From the NCBI GenBank assembly GCA_902651635.1, contig CACRSC010000008.1, forward strand, positions 61,275 to 125,274: a stretch of DNA of 64,000 nucleotides, in the 5' to 3' direction. Under the pieces are notes generated by a model, which saw nothing but the letters and a program-made list of their open reading frames with translations, had not been told where the DNA came from and did not search any database. Below, one piece after another: positions 55,387 through 64,000 of this stretch. Source of the stretch: Mastigamoeba balamuthi (taxonomy: Eukaryota; Evosea; Mastigamoebida; Mastigamoebidae). Position 1 is the stretch's first letter, and every line of letters starts with the position of its first letter. The position numbers and the translations under genes are program-made.

Positions 55387-56850
55387 GAAGCAAAATTTTG
55401 TTGCATTGTGAAGGAAGTCTCTGTTAAGCCTGTAGTTACGAGGACAATTCACTCCATCAGAACACCCTTTGTCATGGTCATAAACCCCCATAGGCATCAC
55501 CCACAATCGGTGTAGTAAGAAACATCAGGTCACCAGATCCTTGTTCTTTTGTTCACCCTAAGTTCCAAAAGGGTCTATGTACAGATACAGTAGAAATCAC
55601 TAAACTGTCCCCTGTTATCTTTTGATCAAATGAATCCTGAAATGTGTCAATAAGAAATTTCAACATTCGAATGGCAATCTTATCATGAAGTCTCAATTTT
55701 CTGTATTATCTCTTCATGCTAAATATGTCTCTTACAGAAAAGAGAGATGGAAGATTTGGTTCCTGTACTTACATCCCAAGGGCCCTCAATGAGTAAAGAA
55801 GTGTATTGCACAGTACATGCACTTAATGAAAACCCAGCCAGATACTGTGGCCACAGCACCACTAACCAAGAGAGCAAGAAGAGCAACTGCAGAGGAAGTG
55901 GACAAATGGATTCTATCCAGGACAAAATCCAAGCCACCTCACTCAGCTGCTGCTCTGCACAGAACTCATCACCTTCAGGTTTCTGTCTGTTCAACTATTT
56001 GCTGGTGTGTGCACGCTGCTCAGGCCAAGTTTCAGGCTCCAAGATTTCGGTCATAAACAAGCTTACATGGATTATACACAGGAATATCTGCTATGAGATT
56101 GAAGAGATGTATGGCTTGTGATTAGATAACACTGTGGCTGGGTGGATCAAGGAAAAGCACTGGCAAGTATATGGCTATCGATTTCTTATCAGGAAGGTGA
56201 AGTACCACCAGAAAGGTCCAGGTTTGGGGGTGATTTTCTTCCAAGGATTCAGAAAGCTGCATATATTTAAAAGAAACCTGAATTTTGAAAAGATGTATGA
56301 TATGTATCAGAGAGCACTTCTTTCATCCATCAGACTGATATAAGAAGAGAATAATACTGAGTGGCTTCTTGCTGAGATCAATGAGAAGTCGATTGTGCTG
56401 CCAGTGAAAGGATTATCACATATACATACTCTGCCCTGGCCAGCATGCAACCCTGATTGTATGATATTGAAAATGTTTGAGCCATTCTGAAGGCTAATGG
56501 GTCAAACCCTCGTTCTCTTTCTGCCTTAATTCACTGTATCAGAAATGAGTGCAGGCAACTCTTAGTGAAGGATGCCTAAAATTGATGAACTCAATCCTCT
56601 CACGTTTTCAGGCAGTTATTAAGGAAAAAGGAGATTTTACAATGGCAGCGGAAAGGGAAACGACGATTTTCGATTTTCGAAGGAGATTTTACAATATACT
56701 AAGATCAGTTTTTTTCGGATAAGCTTATTGTAATGGGATAAATGTATAGTAGACTTGAACATCAATTTTAATAGAGAACAGTTGGTACTGTAACACACTG
56801 AGTCCACAGGATTAGAGGACGATGCTAAACAGGCCTTTATGGCGCATGGC
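55387..56850. other. AT-rich region, no supported gene
   Basis: GC falls to about 35-45 percent. Short open frames (up to 124 codons) show no domain. A 16-base direct repeat lies at 56628-56643 and 56680-56695. Confidence 0.45.
56628..56695 (+). repeat. 16-base direct repeat flanking a 36-base segment
   Basis: AAGGAGATTTTACAAT occurs at 56628-56643 and again at 56680-56695. The spacer is GC-richer and contains cgattttcgattttcg. The layout resembles a target-site duplication around a small insertion or a short local duplication. Confidence 0.7.
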
Positions 56851-56856
56851 TGCTGA

Positions 56857-57640
56857 ATGCAGGAAATGATCATACACAGCCTCTGCGGTCCTACAGGAGT
56901 CCTCACACCCATCACAGACACGCAGTACATCATCACCATCTGCTGCAGTGCTCTAGCAATCATCTTCCTCCTTGTCTACCTGCTGGTCCAGCTCTCTGTG
57001 CTCTGCATCCTCTCCTTCCTGTCGAGGCAGATCATCTGTGCAGTCACAGATATGGTATGGCCGCCAGTGCCCACAGCCATTCCATGGCTAATGACGAGCC
57101 AATTGATGTGGCAAGTGCAGCGCACAGAGGACCAGATCAAGATATGGGGCAAGAGCGAGATCCAGAGAGTGGCACGGGCTGTCAAAGAGCTCATATCAGC
57201 CCTGGAGTGCCATACAGTACAATGTGAGATCGTCATGTGTTGCATTGCTGGGTCTCAAAAACAGGTGCAGGCAGACTGAGTTCATCATGCAGAACCCCAA
57301 AGAGGTTCTCAGGAGGCTCAGGTCCGGGCATATGGCCAGCCAGACTTTCCTGGACATCTCTGTCCTCTTTGTGGACATCTGCAACTTCATGCTCTGGTAC
57401 ACTGGTAAGTGGACACGAGCCCGGCAGGTCGTCTGTCTTGGACACCAAAGAGGATACCAACTACCTCAATGGGCTTACAGCATAGCATGAATGACATCAT
57501 GCACAAGCACAAGGCCATCAAAGTGATTACCATTGGCAATGCCTACGGGGATCTTCAACGTCCTTAACGAGATGCTCGTCAACATGCTCCTTGAATGCAG
57601 CACTTACGCCATTTGGGTCAGCTGTATTTTGCCTGCCATT
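56857..57640 (+). pseudogene. Decayed membrane nucleotidyl cyclase
   Basis: The plus strand encodes a strong transmembrane segment (ITICCSALAIIFLLVYLLVQ) followed by VLRRLRSGHMASQTFLDISV and LFVDICNF, matching the start of a class III cyclase domain (xVTVLFxDIxxF), and, in another frame, MHKHKAIKVITIGNAYGDL, matching the second motif (KxxKVxTIGDAYM). The Asp of the second motif is Asn, and stops separate the parts. This is unlike the intact cyclase-domain gene at 2826-6653, which has no membrane span, so it is not simply a copy of that gene. It looks like the remains of a receptor-type adenylyl or guanylyl cyclase. Confidence 0.6.
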
Positions 57641-58122
57641 CCCATACTGACAGCGCCGGCCATGCAGAGTGAGCTTGTTGATTACATGAGTGTTCCTGTT
57701 TGCTTGATGGATTCAATATCTCTTTAGAGCCAACCGCACAAGAGGAAGAGTAGGGGCGAGTTCAGCACATTCATTCATAACACCGTTGAAAACTCGCACT
57801 GTACGCCTCGGACTGCACCCCATTCGAGGGTGAATGCAAGGCCCCGGAATGGAACGAATCCCCCATCCCTTTTACGAGCATGAAGGGCCGGTGGTCAGAG
57901 TCGGTCATAGAAGCAACGCAGCACGATAAGAAGAGCACATCAGCAAGTATCGAACCCGCTTGTTTGTGTTTTACTTGGATTTAGGTTATAAATGGGAACC
58001 ATTCTGTCCTTGGCTGATTTGGCTGCTCTGGCAGCTCCCAACATGCAAGGAAGTTTGGATTTCCCATGGAAGGCCTGGTGTTCTCTCCGGAAAAGACCGT
58101 ATGTGACTCTCAATGGCTAGTG
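57641..58122. other. Spacer between the cyclase relic and copy G
   Basis: About 480 bases. No open frame with a recognisable feature. Confidence 0.4.
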
Positions 58123-59342
58123 TTATTGTTGGTGTGATTGCGCTGTCCCAAGGTCACTGGCGGTCGTGCTCCGCAGGGCGATCAAAGAGGTCAGGCTGCT
58201 GCGGTTAAGACCACAGGGAGCCGTCACCTGGGCCACCAGCCCCAGCATCCCTCCCGCCACGCACAGAAACCGCGCGATCTCCGCGTCTGTCAGCAGCGCC
58301 GACTCCCTCCTGCTGAACCTCGCCACCACAATGATCAGGTCTGCGTTCATCCTGTGTCAGCCTGGGCCCGACACCACAGGGGAGAAATGGGGCGATGGGA
58401 GATGTCGTCACCTTCGAACTGTGTGAGCTCCTGCGAGAGCAGGTGCGGCATCCGCGAGAGCTGCAGCTGCAGCGTGCACTTGATGTGGTCGATGAGGTTC
58501 CAGAGCGACGGCGCTGCCCGCAGGACCCGCACCACCACCACGGCCGGTCCCGGCGTCCCCGGCGTGTCTCTGAAGTCAGCAACGACGCTCTCGAGGCTCG
58601 CCTCCGGCGCCCAGTCGGGCGACTGCAGCACCGGGGCCGTCCGCGACGCAGGCGTGGCAGCGGGCACGGGCGAGACGACGGGGTTGGAGCAGCTCCTGCG
58701 CGGCACGAAGCGGGCGAGCACCTTGAAGGGCTGGGTGGCGACCTGGACGTCGCCGATGAGGGTGGCCAGGCAGACCTGCGATCTCAGGTGCAGGCTGGAC
58801 GAGCTGCAGCGCGCCTGTACTAGGAACAGCAGCCGCTCGGGGGCGGCGCTGCCTCTCAGGGCCGCCAGGGTCTCGTCCGTGGGTCCGGCAATGTGCACCG
58901 GCTTTCCGCATCGTTCGCACGAGACCTCTGTTGGGATTTCAAGGTCAAGCTGGTGTCTTTGAGGGCAATTTGCGGGGTAGGGGATATGTACCGTCCAGCC
59001 TGCCTGGGTAGCAGGCTCTCACCTTCATGACGGCGACCAAAAGGTCTCTCGACCCGAGCTGACGTCGGCCAGCCACTGGTGTCCCACGTCCAGCAGCAGC
59101 TGATTGAAGTGCGTGGCGGTGGGTGGGCAACGGAGGTCAGCGCGTGCGGAAGTGAGCGGAAGGGGTGCGCGTCCTCTCACAGTGGAGCTGCGGTGCTTGC
59201 AGAGGCGCGTGTCCTGCAGGACCAGCGTCGGCCCTCGGCACGGGTCGGCCCTCGGGAGAGGATCCAGCAGCTCCGTCTCAGATCTGGGCGACTGGGCACC
59301 AGTCGGCGCAACCGTGCAGTGCAGCTGCTCAGCCATTCGCAT
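58123..59342 (-). pseudogene. Multicopy-family copy G, decayed
   Basis: Outlying copy about 12 kb from the array, same strand. Start MRMAEQLHCTVAPTGAQSPR at 59342 and exon 1 end RLCKHRSST are intact, and exon 3 is fully open (CERCGKPVHIAGPTDETLA to LLSQELTQFEG). Exon 2 has a short deletion after LLLDVGHQWLAD that shifts the frame (the rest appears as SRDLLVAVMKVRACYPGRLD in another frame). Exon 4 has lost about five codons (GAGGMGNLL becomes VAGGML) and one base soon after, which changes the C-terminus. So at least three lesions. The upstream block is still recognisable at 59609-59704. Confidence 0.75.
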
Positions 59343-59608
59343 GAACGCAGGAACGCACAGTCGCCAACCGCGTGAGAGAAAAGTAACAACTGGAAGGCGG
59401 TATTGGCGAGTGGTTCGGTTTTTTTTTTGTCGTTCACGGCGAAATTAGGGGATCGGTGCAACGAGCCATAACGACCGCCCGATCAGCCAACTCGGCACGG
59501 GTCTCGCACAGTTGGCTGCGGGCATGCTCGTCATGGCACCTGGCCATTTCGACTCACTGGAGGCTCGCCAGTGCCAGAGCGCTATGCGAGAGCCCGAAAT
59601 AGCGTGTC

Positions 59609-59704
59609 GCGGTCCGTTTTTATTGTAGAAGCGCCGAGCATTTTTTCCTAATTCTGTGGTACCGATTAGTGCACCTAATTATCACTGTGACGTGTGACCC
59701 GCCA
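59609..59704 (-). promoter_or_regulatory. Remnant conserved upstream block of copy G
   Basis: TAGAAGCGCC and ATCACTGTGACGTGTGACCCGCC remain, about 340 bases before the copy G start. The palindrome part is gone. Confidence 0.5.
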
Positions 59705-60994
59705 AGTTTCCCGAAACGGTCGCATGCTCCTCTCGTGTGCTAAAAATTAACGAGCAGAATTGAAGCTCTTGTTGTGCCGATAATTGCACCAGGGAATTTC
59801 CTTGAACACTAGAACGAGGGAGTGGCAGTGCTCTGTCACTGACAAGACGCCAGCTAAAAACGGGCTTTCCTTAAACGCGCCCTCTAAGTCATCATCAACA
59901 GATCGGTGATGCCACGTGGCCCGCAGGAGGTGCCTCCAAGAACGATCTTTCTCTTAAGGATGCTGAATGGGCAGATCCGTGTGAAGGCTGCCCAGATCCC
60001 CGCCCCCGTGTCAAAAAGCTGCCCACTCTGAGGTGCCGACGTGTCTGATTGGCCTGTGCCATGGAGCACTGAGCACATCGTGCAGTGTAGATGTGGGCAG
60101 CGAGGACTTAGGGGTTCGGGGGAGCAGGTGTGCACAGAGTGCCATCTGGCTAGGGCTTGGCAACTGACTGATTTGATGTGCCCTCGTACATATGAATACT
60201 GAATAGTAAGGCAACTCCTAATCCCTGAATGACAGCAGATAATTGTGTGCTAAATTCTAAACTTTAAGAAGAGGCCATTACCTTCTTAATACCAATTATT
60301 AATCTAAAAGATCTCAGCAAGGCCTGTAAAACCTGTGAATTTTTTCTTTACAACCCCTTATCACCAGTCACACCAATCCAAGGTGCAAGTATATTCCAAT
60401 CTAAATAATATCTGCTTTCGGGCAATGCCTTATCACTCTGTGTAACACCAACCACTCTGCAATCTTTATAGTTCTTGTCAGTCTTCTCAAATGGTCTGAT
60501 AACTGAAACTACATAATCTCTGCCGCTCTGTAGTCTATACCTGTTACCTCAACTGGTCGCGGGCCTGCCATCCTCTACCCCCAGTTTGACAACTGTGTGT
60601 CCAGCAACAAGAGCAGATTCATGCTGGCCTTGGTTGCCTGTCTCATCCTCTAAGAATGGTTTAAGAAGGTCCACATCTTCTTTCTCCTGGTTTGACACAT
60701 CTGTGAAGACATCAATGAGGCATAAGCCAGGTTGGGCACAGGTTTTTTTTCAAATTGTACACAGCGCACGTACATCACTATTGTGCCCAAGGCTGTTGTA
60801 TTACTACACTGTTCAAGGACCTCAAAGGGATCAGCTATGGATTGGCAAAATTGACTATTGTTTGTACTCAACCTGAAAAAATGTGGCATAAGCCTCAATC
60901 AGAGCGGGCTCTTCAACAAACCTCTCCTGACTACATTGGGGGCATACCATACTGGTCCTCGTTTTCGACCCATCCCCATGAGGGAGGGGCCCAT
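59705..60994. other. AT-rich region, no supported gene
   Basis: About 1.3 kb at roughly 40-45 percent GC between copy G and the next gene. Open frames up to 96 codons at 60586-60876 and 83 codons at 59884-60135 (minus) show nothing I recognise. Confidence 0.4.
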
Positions 60995-61585
60995 TCAGAG
61001 CATCAGCAGCTCGTCCAGCTCGTCCTCGATGGCGGCGTCCTCTTTGGCGCCCTTGAGGCCATCGCCCTCCTGCTGCTGCTGCTGCTGCTGTGCTGTCGCG
61101 GGCACTCCCTCGGCCTCGCCATCGCGCCCCCCGTGCACCCCCAGCGCGCCCTCGGCCGAGGCGGGCGGCTCGTCGAACATGTCCCTGGGCAGCGCCAGCC
61201 GCTGCCACACCAGCGCGCCCCCCAGCGCCCGCGCGAGCCCCCGCACGTCCGCAGGCGCCGCCGCCGCGCTGCCCCCCGCGCTCAGCCACGCCTCCTCCCC
61301 CGCCAGCCGCAGCCGCGTCGTCACCGTCCCCGAGGCCGCCGCCGCCCTCGCCACCAGCTCGGCGAACGCCTGCGCGGCGTCGGCGCCCCCGGAGTCGTCG
61401 GCGTCGTCGGCGTCGTCGTCGGGGTCGCCGGCGTAGCGCGAGGCGTTGGACGGCAGGTCCGGCGCTGCGCGGCGGCCGCGGGGGCGCGCGCGCGAGGCGG
61501 CGGAGGCGGCGCCGCGGGACGAGTGGTCACGGCGGCCACGGACGGACTGCGTGTGCTTGGTCCTCGCCAGCGCCTTGGCGTCCAT
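60995..61585 (-). CDS. Hypothetical acidic protein with polyglutamine run
   Basis: Single open exon of 196 residues from the ATG at 61585 (MDAKALARTKHTQSVRGRRD). A basic Arg/Ser-rich N-terminus is followed by an Asp stretch (DPDDDADDADDSGG), an Ala-rich helical middle (AQAFAELVARAAAASG and VRGLARALGGALVWQRLALP), a run of seven Gln encoded by pure CAG, and an acidic end EDAAIEDELDELLML. No family recognised. The ending xEDELDELLxL is the kind of short acidic-hydrophobic motif that often mediates protein binding (inference). Spliced upstream exons cannot be excluded. Confidence 0.6.
   Translation of the reverse strand: MDAKALARTKHTQSVRGRRDHSSRGAASAASRARPRGRRAAPDLPSNASRYAGDPDDDADDADDSGGADAAQAFAELVARAAAASGTVTTRLRLAGEEAWLSAGGSAAAAPADVRGLARALGGALVWQRLALPRDMFDEPPASAEGALGVHGGRDGEAEGVPATAQQQQQQQEGDGLKGAKEDAAIEDELDELLML
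61070..61090 (-). repeat. CAG trinucleotide repeat (7 units)
   Basis: Seven uninterrupted CAG codons on the minus strand encode the Gln run of the hypothetical protein at 60995-61585. Confidence 0.85.
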
Positions 61586-61806
61586 CGTTGCCGGGGGACG
61601 GGTGATCAGTAATCGTACGAGTATCAGCGCGTTTTACGACGAATCCGGAGATGAGATGAGTACAAGCTCGCAAGCTCGCAGTCACAGAGCAAATCACGTA
61701 CCACGAGGGGGCTGAGAGTAGGAACAAGCCCAGGGCTCAGAGGTGCTTACAGTGGCATCCGCACGGGACTTCAGGACGAGAATTTGGGACAGTTTCTAAT
61801 GTGAAG

Positions 61807-61880
61807 GGTTCGATAGATTAGTTGGTTATATCATACGCCTCACACGCGTAGGGTCCTGGGTTCGAACCCCAGTCGAACCA
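61807..61880 (+). tRNA. tRNA-Val (CAC), second copy
   Basis: Identical over all 74 bases to the tRNA at 17468-17541, including acceptor stem GGTTCGA/TCGAACC, loop CTCACAC and box B. Followed by a T-run. Flanks beyond a few bases differ (only aagg before and atttttg after are shared). Confidence 0.95.
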
Positions 61881-61943
61881 TTTTTGGTTAACGACGCTTG
61901 GTCTCCATGCCAGATGCCCTCAGTGGTTTGTATGCTCACGTCC

Positions 61944-62598
61944 ATGGCCGAGTGTGACGCTACCGCTACGTGCGTGCCTGTCTCCAGCCCCGCCTGCCAC
62001 TGCACCTCCCCCCCGCGCCCCGTCTCACACGCCAGCGGCTGCTGCAGTGCCGAGCTCGAGCGTCAAGTGCAGGGGACCCTCGCGCAGCTCTTCGCAGCCC
62101 GCGCAGCTCTGCTGTCGCTCAGCCGCGACCCCTCGCTCAGCCCCGAGGCCCTCCGCGCGTCGGCCGCCAAGCTCGCGGCCGAGTGCCGCGCCCTGGACGC
62201 GGGCTCCCTCGACCTCCTCGAGCGCCTGCGGCAGCGCTTCGGCCTCGCGCTGCGCCTGCGCGGCCTCGGCGGCGCCCCGCAGCCGCAGGCGTCGAGCACT
62301 CGCGCCCTCGAGCGCTGGCGCTCGGTCCTCGGCCTCAAGCGCTGCAGCGACGCGTACGCCCTGTGCGGGAGGCCCTCCTCGACCTCCTCCGCCTCCCCCG
62401 CCTCATCCGGGAGCGCGCAGGCTGGAGCAGGAGCCCGGGGACGCGGACGAGGCTGCGAGGCTGAGGGCGGCGGTCAGGGCGGCCGTGTACAGGCTCAGGC
62501 GCTGCGACAAGCACCAGACGCAGGGCGAGGCCGAGGCCCTCGAGCGGCTCATGGCCCGCCTGCGCGTGCTCGACGCCATGTGCTCGCGCAGGCGCTGA
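61944..62598 (+). CDS. Small helical protein of unknown function
   Basis: Three exons, 61944-61969, 62036-62362 and 62421-62598, with phases 2 and 2, give 176 residues. The start MAECDATAT is a short first exon. The rest is almost all helix: SAELERQVQGTLAQLFAARA, DLLERLRQRFGLALRLRGLG, AARLRAAVRAAVYRLRRCDK and ALERLMARLRVLDAMCSRRR. The even Leu/Ala spacing suggests coiled coil or a helical bundle subunit. No family recognised. Both donors (gtgcgt, gtgcgg) fit the window's donor pattern, supporting the model. Confidence 0.65.
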
Positions 62599-62663
62599 AG
62601 AGATGGGGCGGCTTTGAATTCGGGGATTCGAATTGAATTGGCGAATTTAATTCACAGCGTCAA

Positions 62664-62946
62664 TCAGGAGCACAGCGCGCGGCAGCGGTCCGCGGCGTCC
62701 GCGACCGCGTGCGCGCGGCGGGCCAGGTCCTCTGACTGTGCAGCGCGCTGCTCTGCGTCGCGAGAGACCTGCGTTTGGGGGGTCAGAGGTCAGCAGAGAG
62801 CAACGGAGCAAAGGGGATCCCACGCGAACCGCCACAAACTCGGACAGAAGAGACACGGCGTCGCCCGCAGCCTCGCCGCTGGTCGGCGCACACGCGCCAC
62901 GAGGGGGTTGCGCCGCAGACTCGACCAGCTGGGCCACACGGACCAT
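62664..62946 (-). CDS. Possible small helical protein (3' exons)
   Basis: From an ATG at 62946 the minus strand reads MVRVAQLVESAAQ ... SGEAAGDAVSLLSEFVA, and a donor near 62830 joins to an exon ending SRDAEQRAAQSEDLARRAH and ADAADRCRALCS at the stop at 62664. The two parts are in frame and helical. Upstream exons toward 63160 may exist. It lies just downstream of the SCAR/WAVE gene on the same strand. Low-confidence model, no family recognised. Confidence 0.35.
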
Positions 62947-63198
62947 GGGGGCTGAAGATATTCAGGGGAAACACTTGAATCTTCCGCACAACACACAGTC
63001 CACCAAACGGACTCGCCTGCAGCACCAGCGCGACGCAACCCCCTCTTCCCGTCCCCCGAGGGCAATGCAGGCGAGTCTGTGACGTTGTGAGCGGTCGCTG
63101 ATGCGTTGTTTGAGCCTGAGCGCACCAAGGCGAAGATCAGGTGTGCTGCAGCTGCGGAATTCAAACTGCGGCAGCACTGAGCAGTGCGACGGGCTCAC

Positions 63199-64000
63199 TT
63201 AGTTGTCGAGCCACCCGGAGTCGGGGTCGCTGCCGCTGCCATTGCCACTGCTGCCCCCCGAGGCCTCGTCGTCCGAGTCGGCCACGTGGACCCTGATGCG
63301 CTCCCAGAGCACCTGCTCGATGGGGTTGCGCGGCCTGTTGCGCCTGCCACGGGCCTCCTGCTCGCTGGCGGGCCTCAGCCTCGCGCCCCTGATGATGTCC
63401 AGCATGAGCTCCGACCGCGCGTCCCTTGTCTCCACGCGCTGCGGCAGCCTCTGCCCCGGCGTCCCCTCGTTGGGCCCCGCCTTGCTGGCGACCGTGCTCG
63501 TCTCCGTCGGGGGCTCTGGTGGACACTCGTCGCCGAGCGCTCTCACCGGTGTCTCCGGTGGGCCCGCGTCCCGGCTCTCGCGGCCGTCGTTGCTCCGCGG
63601 TGTCTGCGGCCGCTCATAGCTCTCGCGGCCGTCGTTGCCGAGCGGTGCCGGCGGCCTCTCATGGCTCTCGCTGCTGTCGATGCTCCGGTTTGTCTGCGGA
63701 TTCTGGGCAGGGGGTTGCGGGGCACGCGACTGCGGTGCTGGCGGCATCGCAGGCGGGCGCTGTGGGCTGGGCACTGCTGGCGCCGGCAGAGGACCCTGGG
63801 CTTTCGCCCGTGGCGCAGTGTTCGCCGCAATCGGTCTCGCGGACCGAGCGCCCTCGTCGGCCTCGCCTGGCTGCAGCAGCTCGCCTGTCATGGGGTTCCA
63901 GCGCCTGACAGCGACCTTGCGGACCGGCGCCCTGCACTCCGGGGGCGCTGGGGACCCTGTGGCGACGCCGGGGCCTGCGTCTACCCTGCGCTTCTTGCGC
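63199..64000 (-). CDS. SCAR/WAVE protein, C-terminal part (runs off the window)
   Basis: One open frame from the window edge to the stop at 63199. A long Pro/Ser/Arg-rich stretch (PAMPPAPQSRAPQPPAQNPQ) is followed by a VCA module: WH2 ARSELMLDIIRGARLRPASE, central region NPIEQVLWERIRVHVADSDD, and an acidic tail ending DSGWLDN with the conserved Trp near the end. It aligns well with the WAVE tail (ARSVLLEAIRKGIQLRKV ... LSRRIAVEYSDSEDD ... VDWLE). This module binds actin monomer and activates the Arp2/3 complex to drive branched actin and pseudopod growth. Upstream, VRKVAVRRWNPMTGELLQ reads in frame. The SCAR homology domain should lie outside the window. Confidence 0.88.
   Translation of the reverse strand, partial: RKKRRVDAGPGVATGSPAPPECRAPVRKVAVRRWNPMTGELLQPGEADEGARSARPIAANTAPRAKAQGPLPAPAVPSPQRPPAMPPAPQSRAPQPPAQNPQTNRSIDSSESHERPPAPLGNDGRESYERPQTPRSNDGRESRDAGPPETPVRALGDECPPEPPTETSTVASKAGPNEGTPGQRLPQRVETRDARSELMLDIIRGARLRPASEQEARGRRNRPRNPIEQVLWERIRVHVADSDDEASGGSSGNGSGSDPDSGWLDN

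Noticed and set aside
59884-60135. 83-codon minus-strand frame with several Cys and His
   Set aside because: I considered a transposon-derived zinc-knuckle region, but no recognisable motif spacing or neighbouring reverse transcriptase or transposase could be found.
1-64000. Virus-like or retroelement sequence, CRISPR arrays, operons
   Set aside because: No reverse transcriptase, integrase, capsid or long terminal repeat was recognised; no direct-repeat/spacer array; genes are spliced and individually promoted.

Overview
The window is nuclear DNA of a GC-rich, intron-dense unicellular eukaryote. About 20 protein genes are supported, almost all split by introns of roughly 50-350 bases, lying on both strands and closely packed. 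The gene set is a SCAR/WAVE VCA tail, a Spg1/Tem1 septation GTPase, U3 snoRNP protein IMP3, a bifunctional AdhE, a secreted alpha-amylase, a WD40-SAM-U-box protein and an ankyrin-sirtuin. It suggests an amoeboid, fermentative protist. An archamoeba such as Mastigamoeba is my best guess; this is inference, because no species marker is visible.

Layout. 1-8.3 kb: F-box-like protein (partial), an AAR2-like candidate, a coiled-coil protein with a class III nucleotidyl cyclase domain, and an ELO fatty-acid elongase. 8.8-12.8 kb: GPI-anchored-type secreted protein, prokaryote-like phosphohexomutase, IMP3. 13.6-15.1 kb: the divergent founder-like member (copy H) of a multicopy gene family. 15.4-20 kb: DUF4215 type I membrane protein, tRNA-Val, membrane-anchored ankyrin-sirtuin. 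20-22.5 kb: an AT-richer gene of unknown role, a decayed dynamin-like gene and tRNA-Lys. 22.6-25.7 kb: AdhE. 26.5-27.3 kb: two tRNA-derived repeats. 27.6-35.5 kb: ankyrin-metallophosphoesterase fusion, alpha-amylase, Spg1-like GTPase. 35.7-47.9 kb: a tandem array of the multicopy family (five intact copies B-F and decayed copy A). 48.5-53.5 kb: second DUF4215 protein and the WD40-SAM-U-box gene, sharing a 120-base divergent promoter. 53.7-55.4 kb: BRCT plus kinase-like gene. 55.4-58.1 kb: AT-rich island with a decayed membrane nucleotidyl cyclase. 58.1-59.3 kb: decayed family copy G. 61-64 kb: small helical genes, a second tRNA-Val, and the C-terminal part of SCAR/WAVE.

The most unusual system is the multicopy family: 8 copies, about 310-330 residues, four exons with conserved intron phases, no family I recognise. 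Six copies carry the same ~105-base block 340-445 bases upstream of the ATG, with a CRE-like TGACGT core and, in one copy, a perfect 16-base palindrome. The window also holds two unusual ankyrin fusions (to a sirtuin and to a calcineurin-like phosphoesterase) and at least four GC-AG introns that all begin GCACG.
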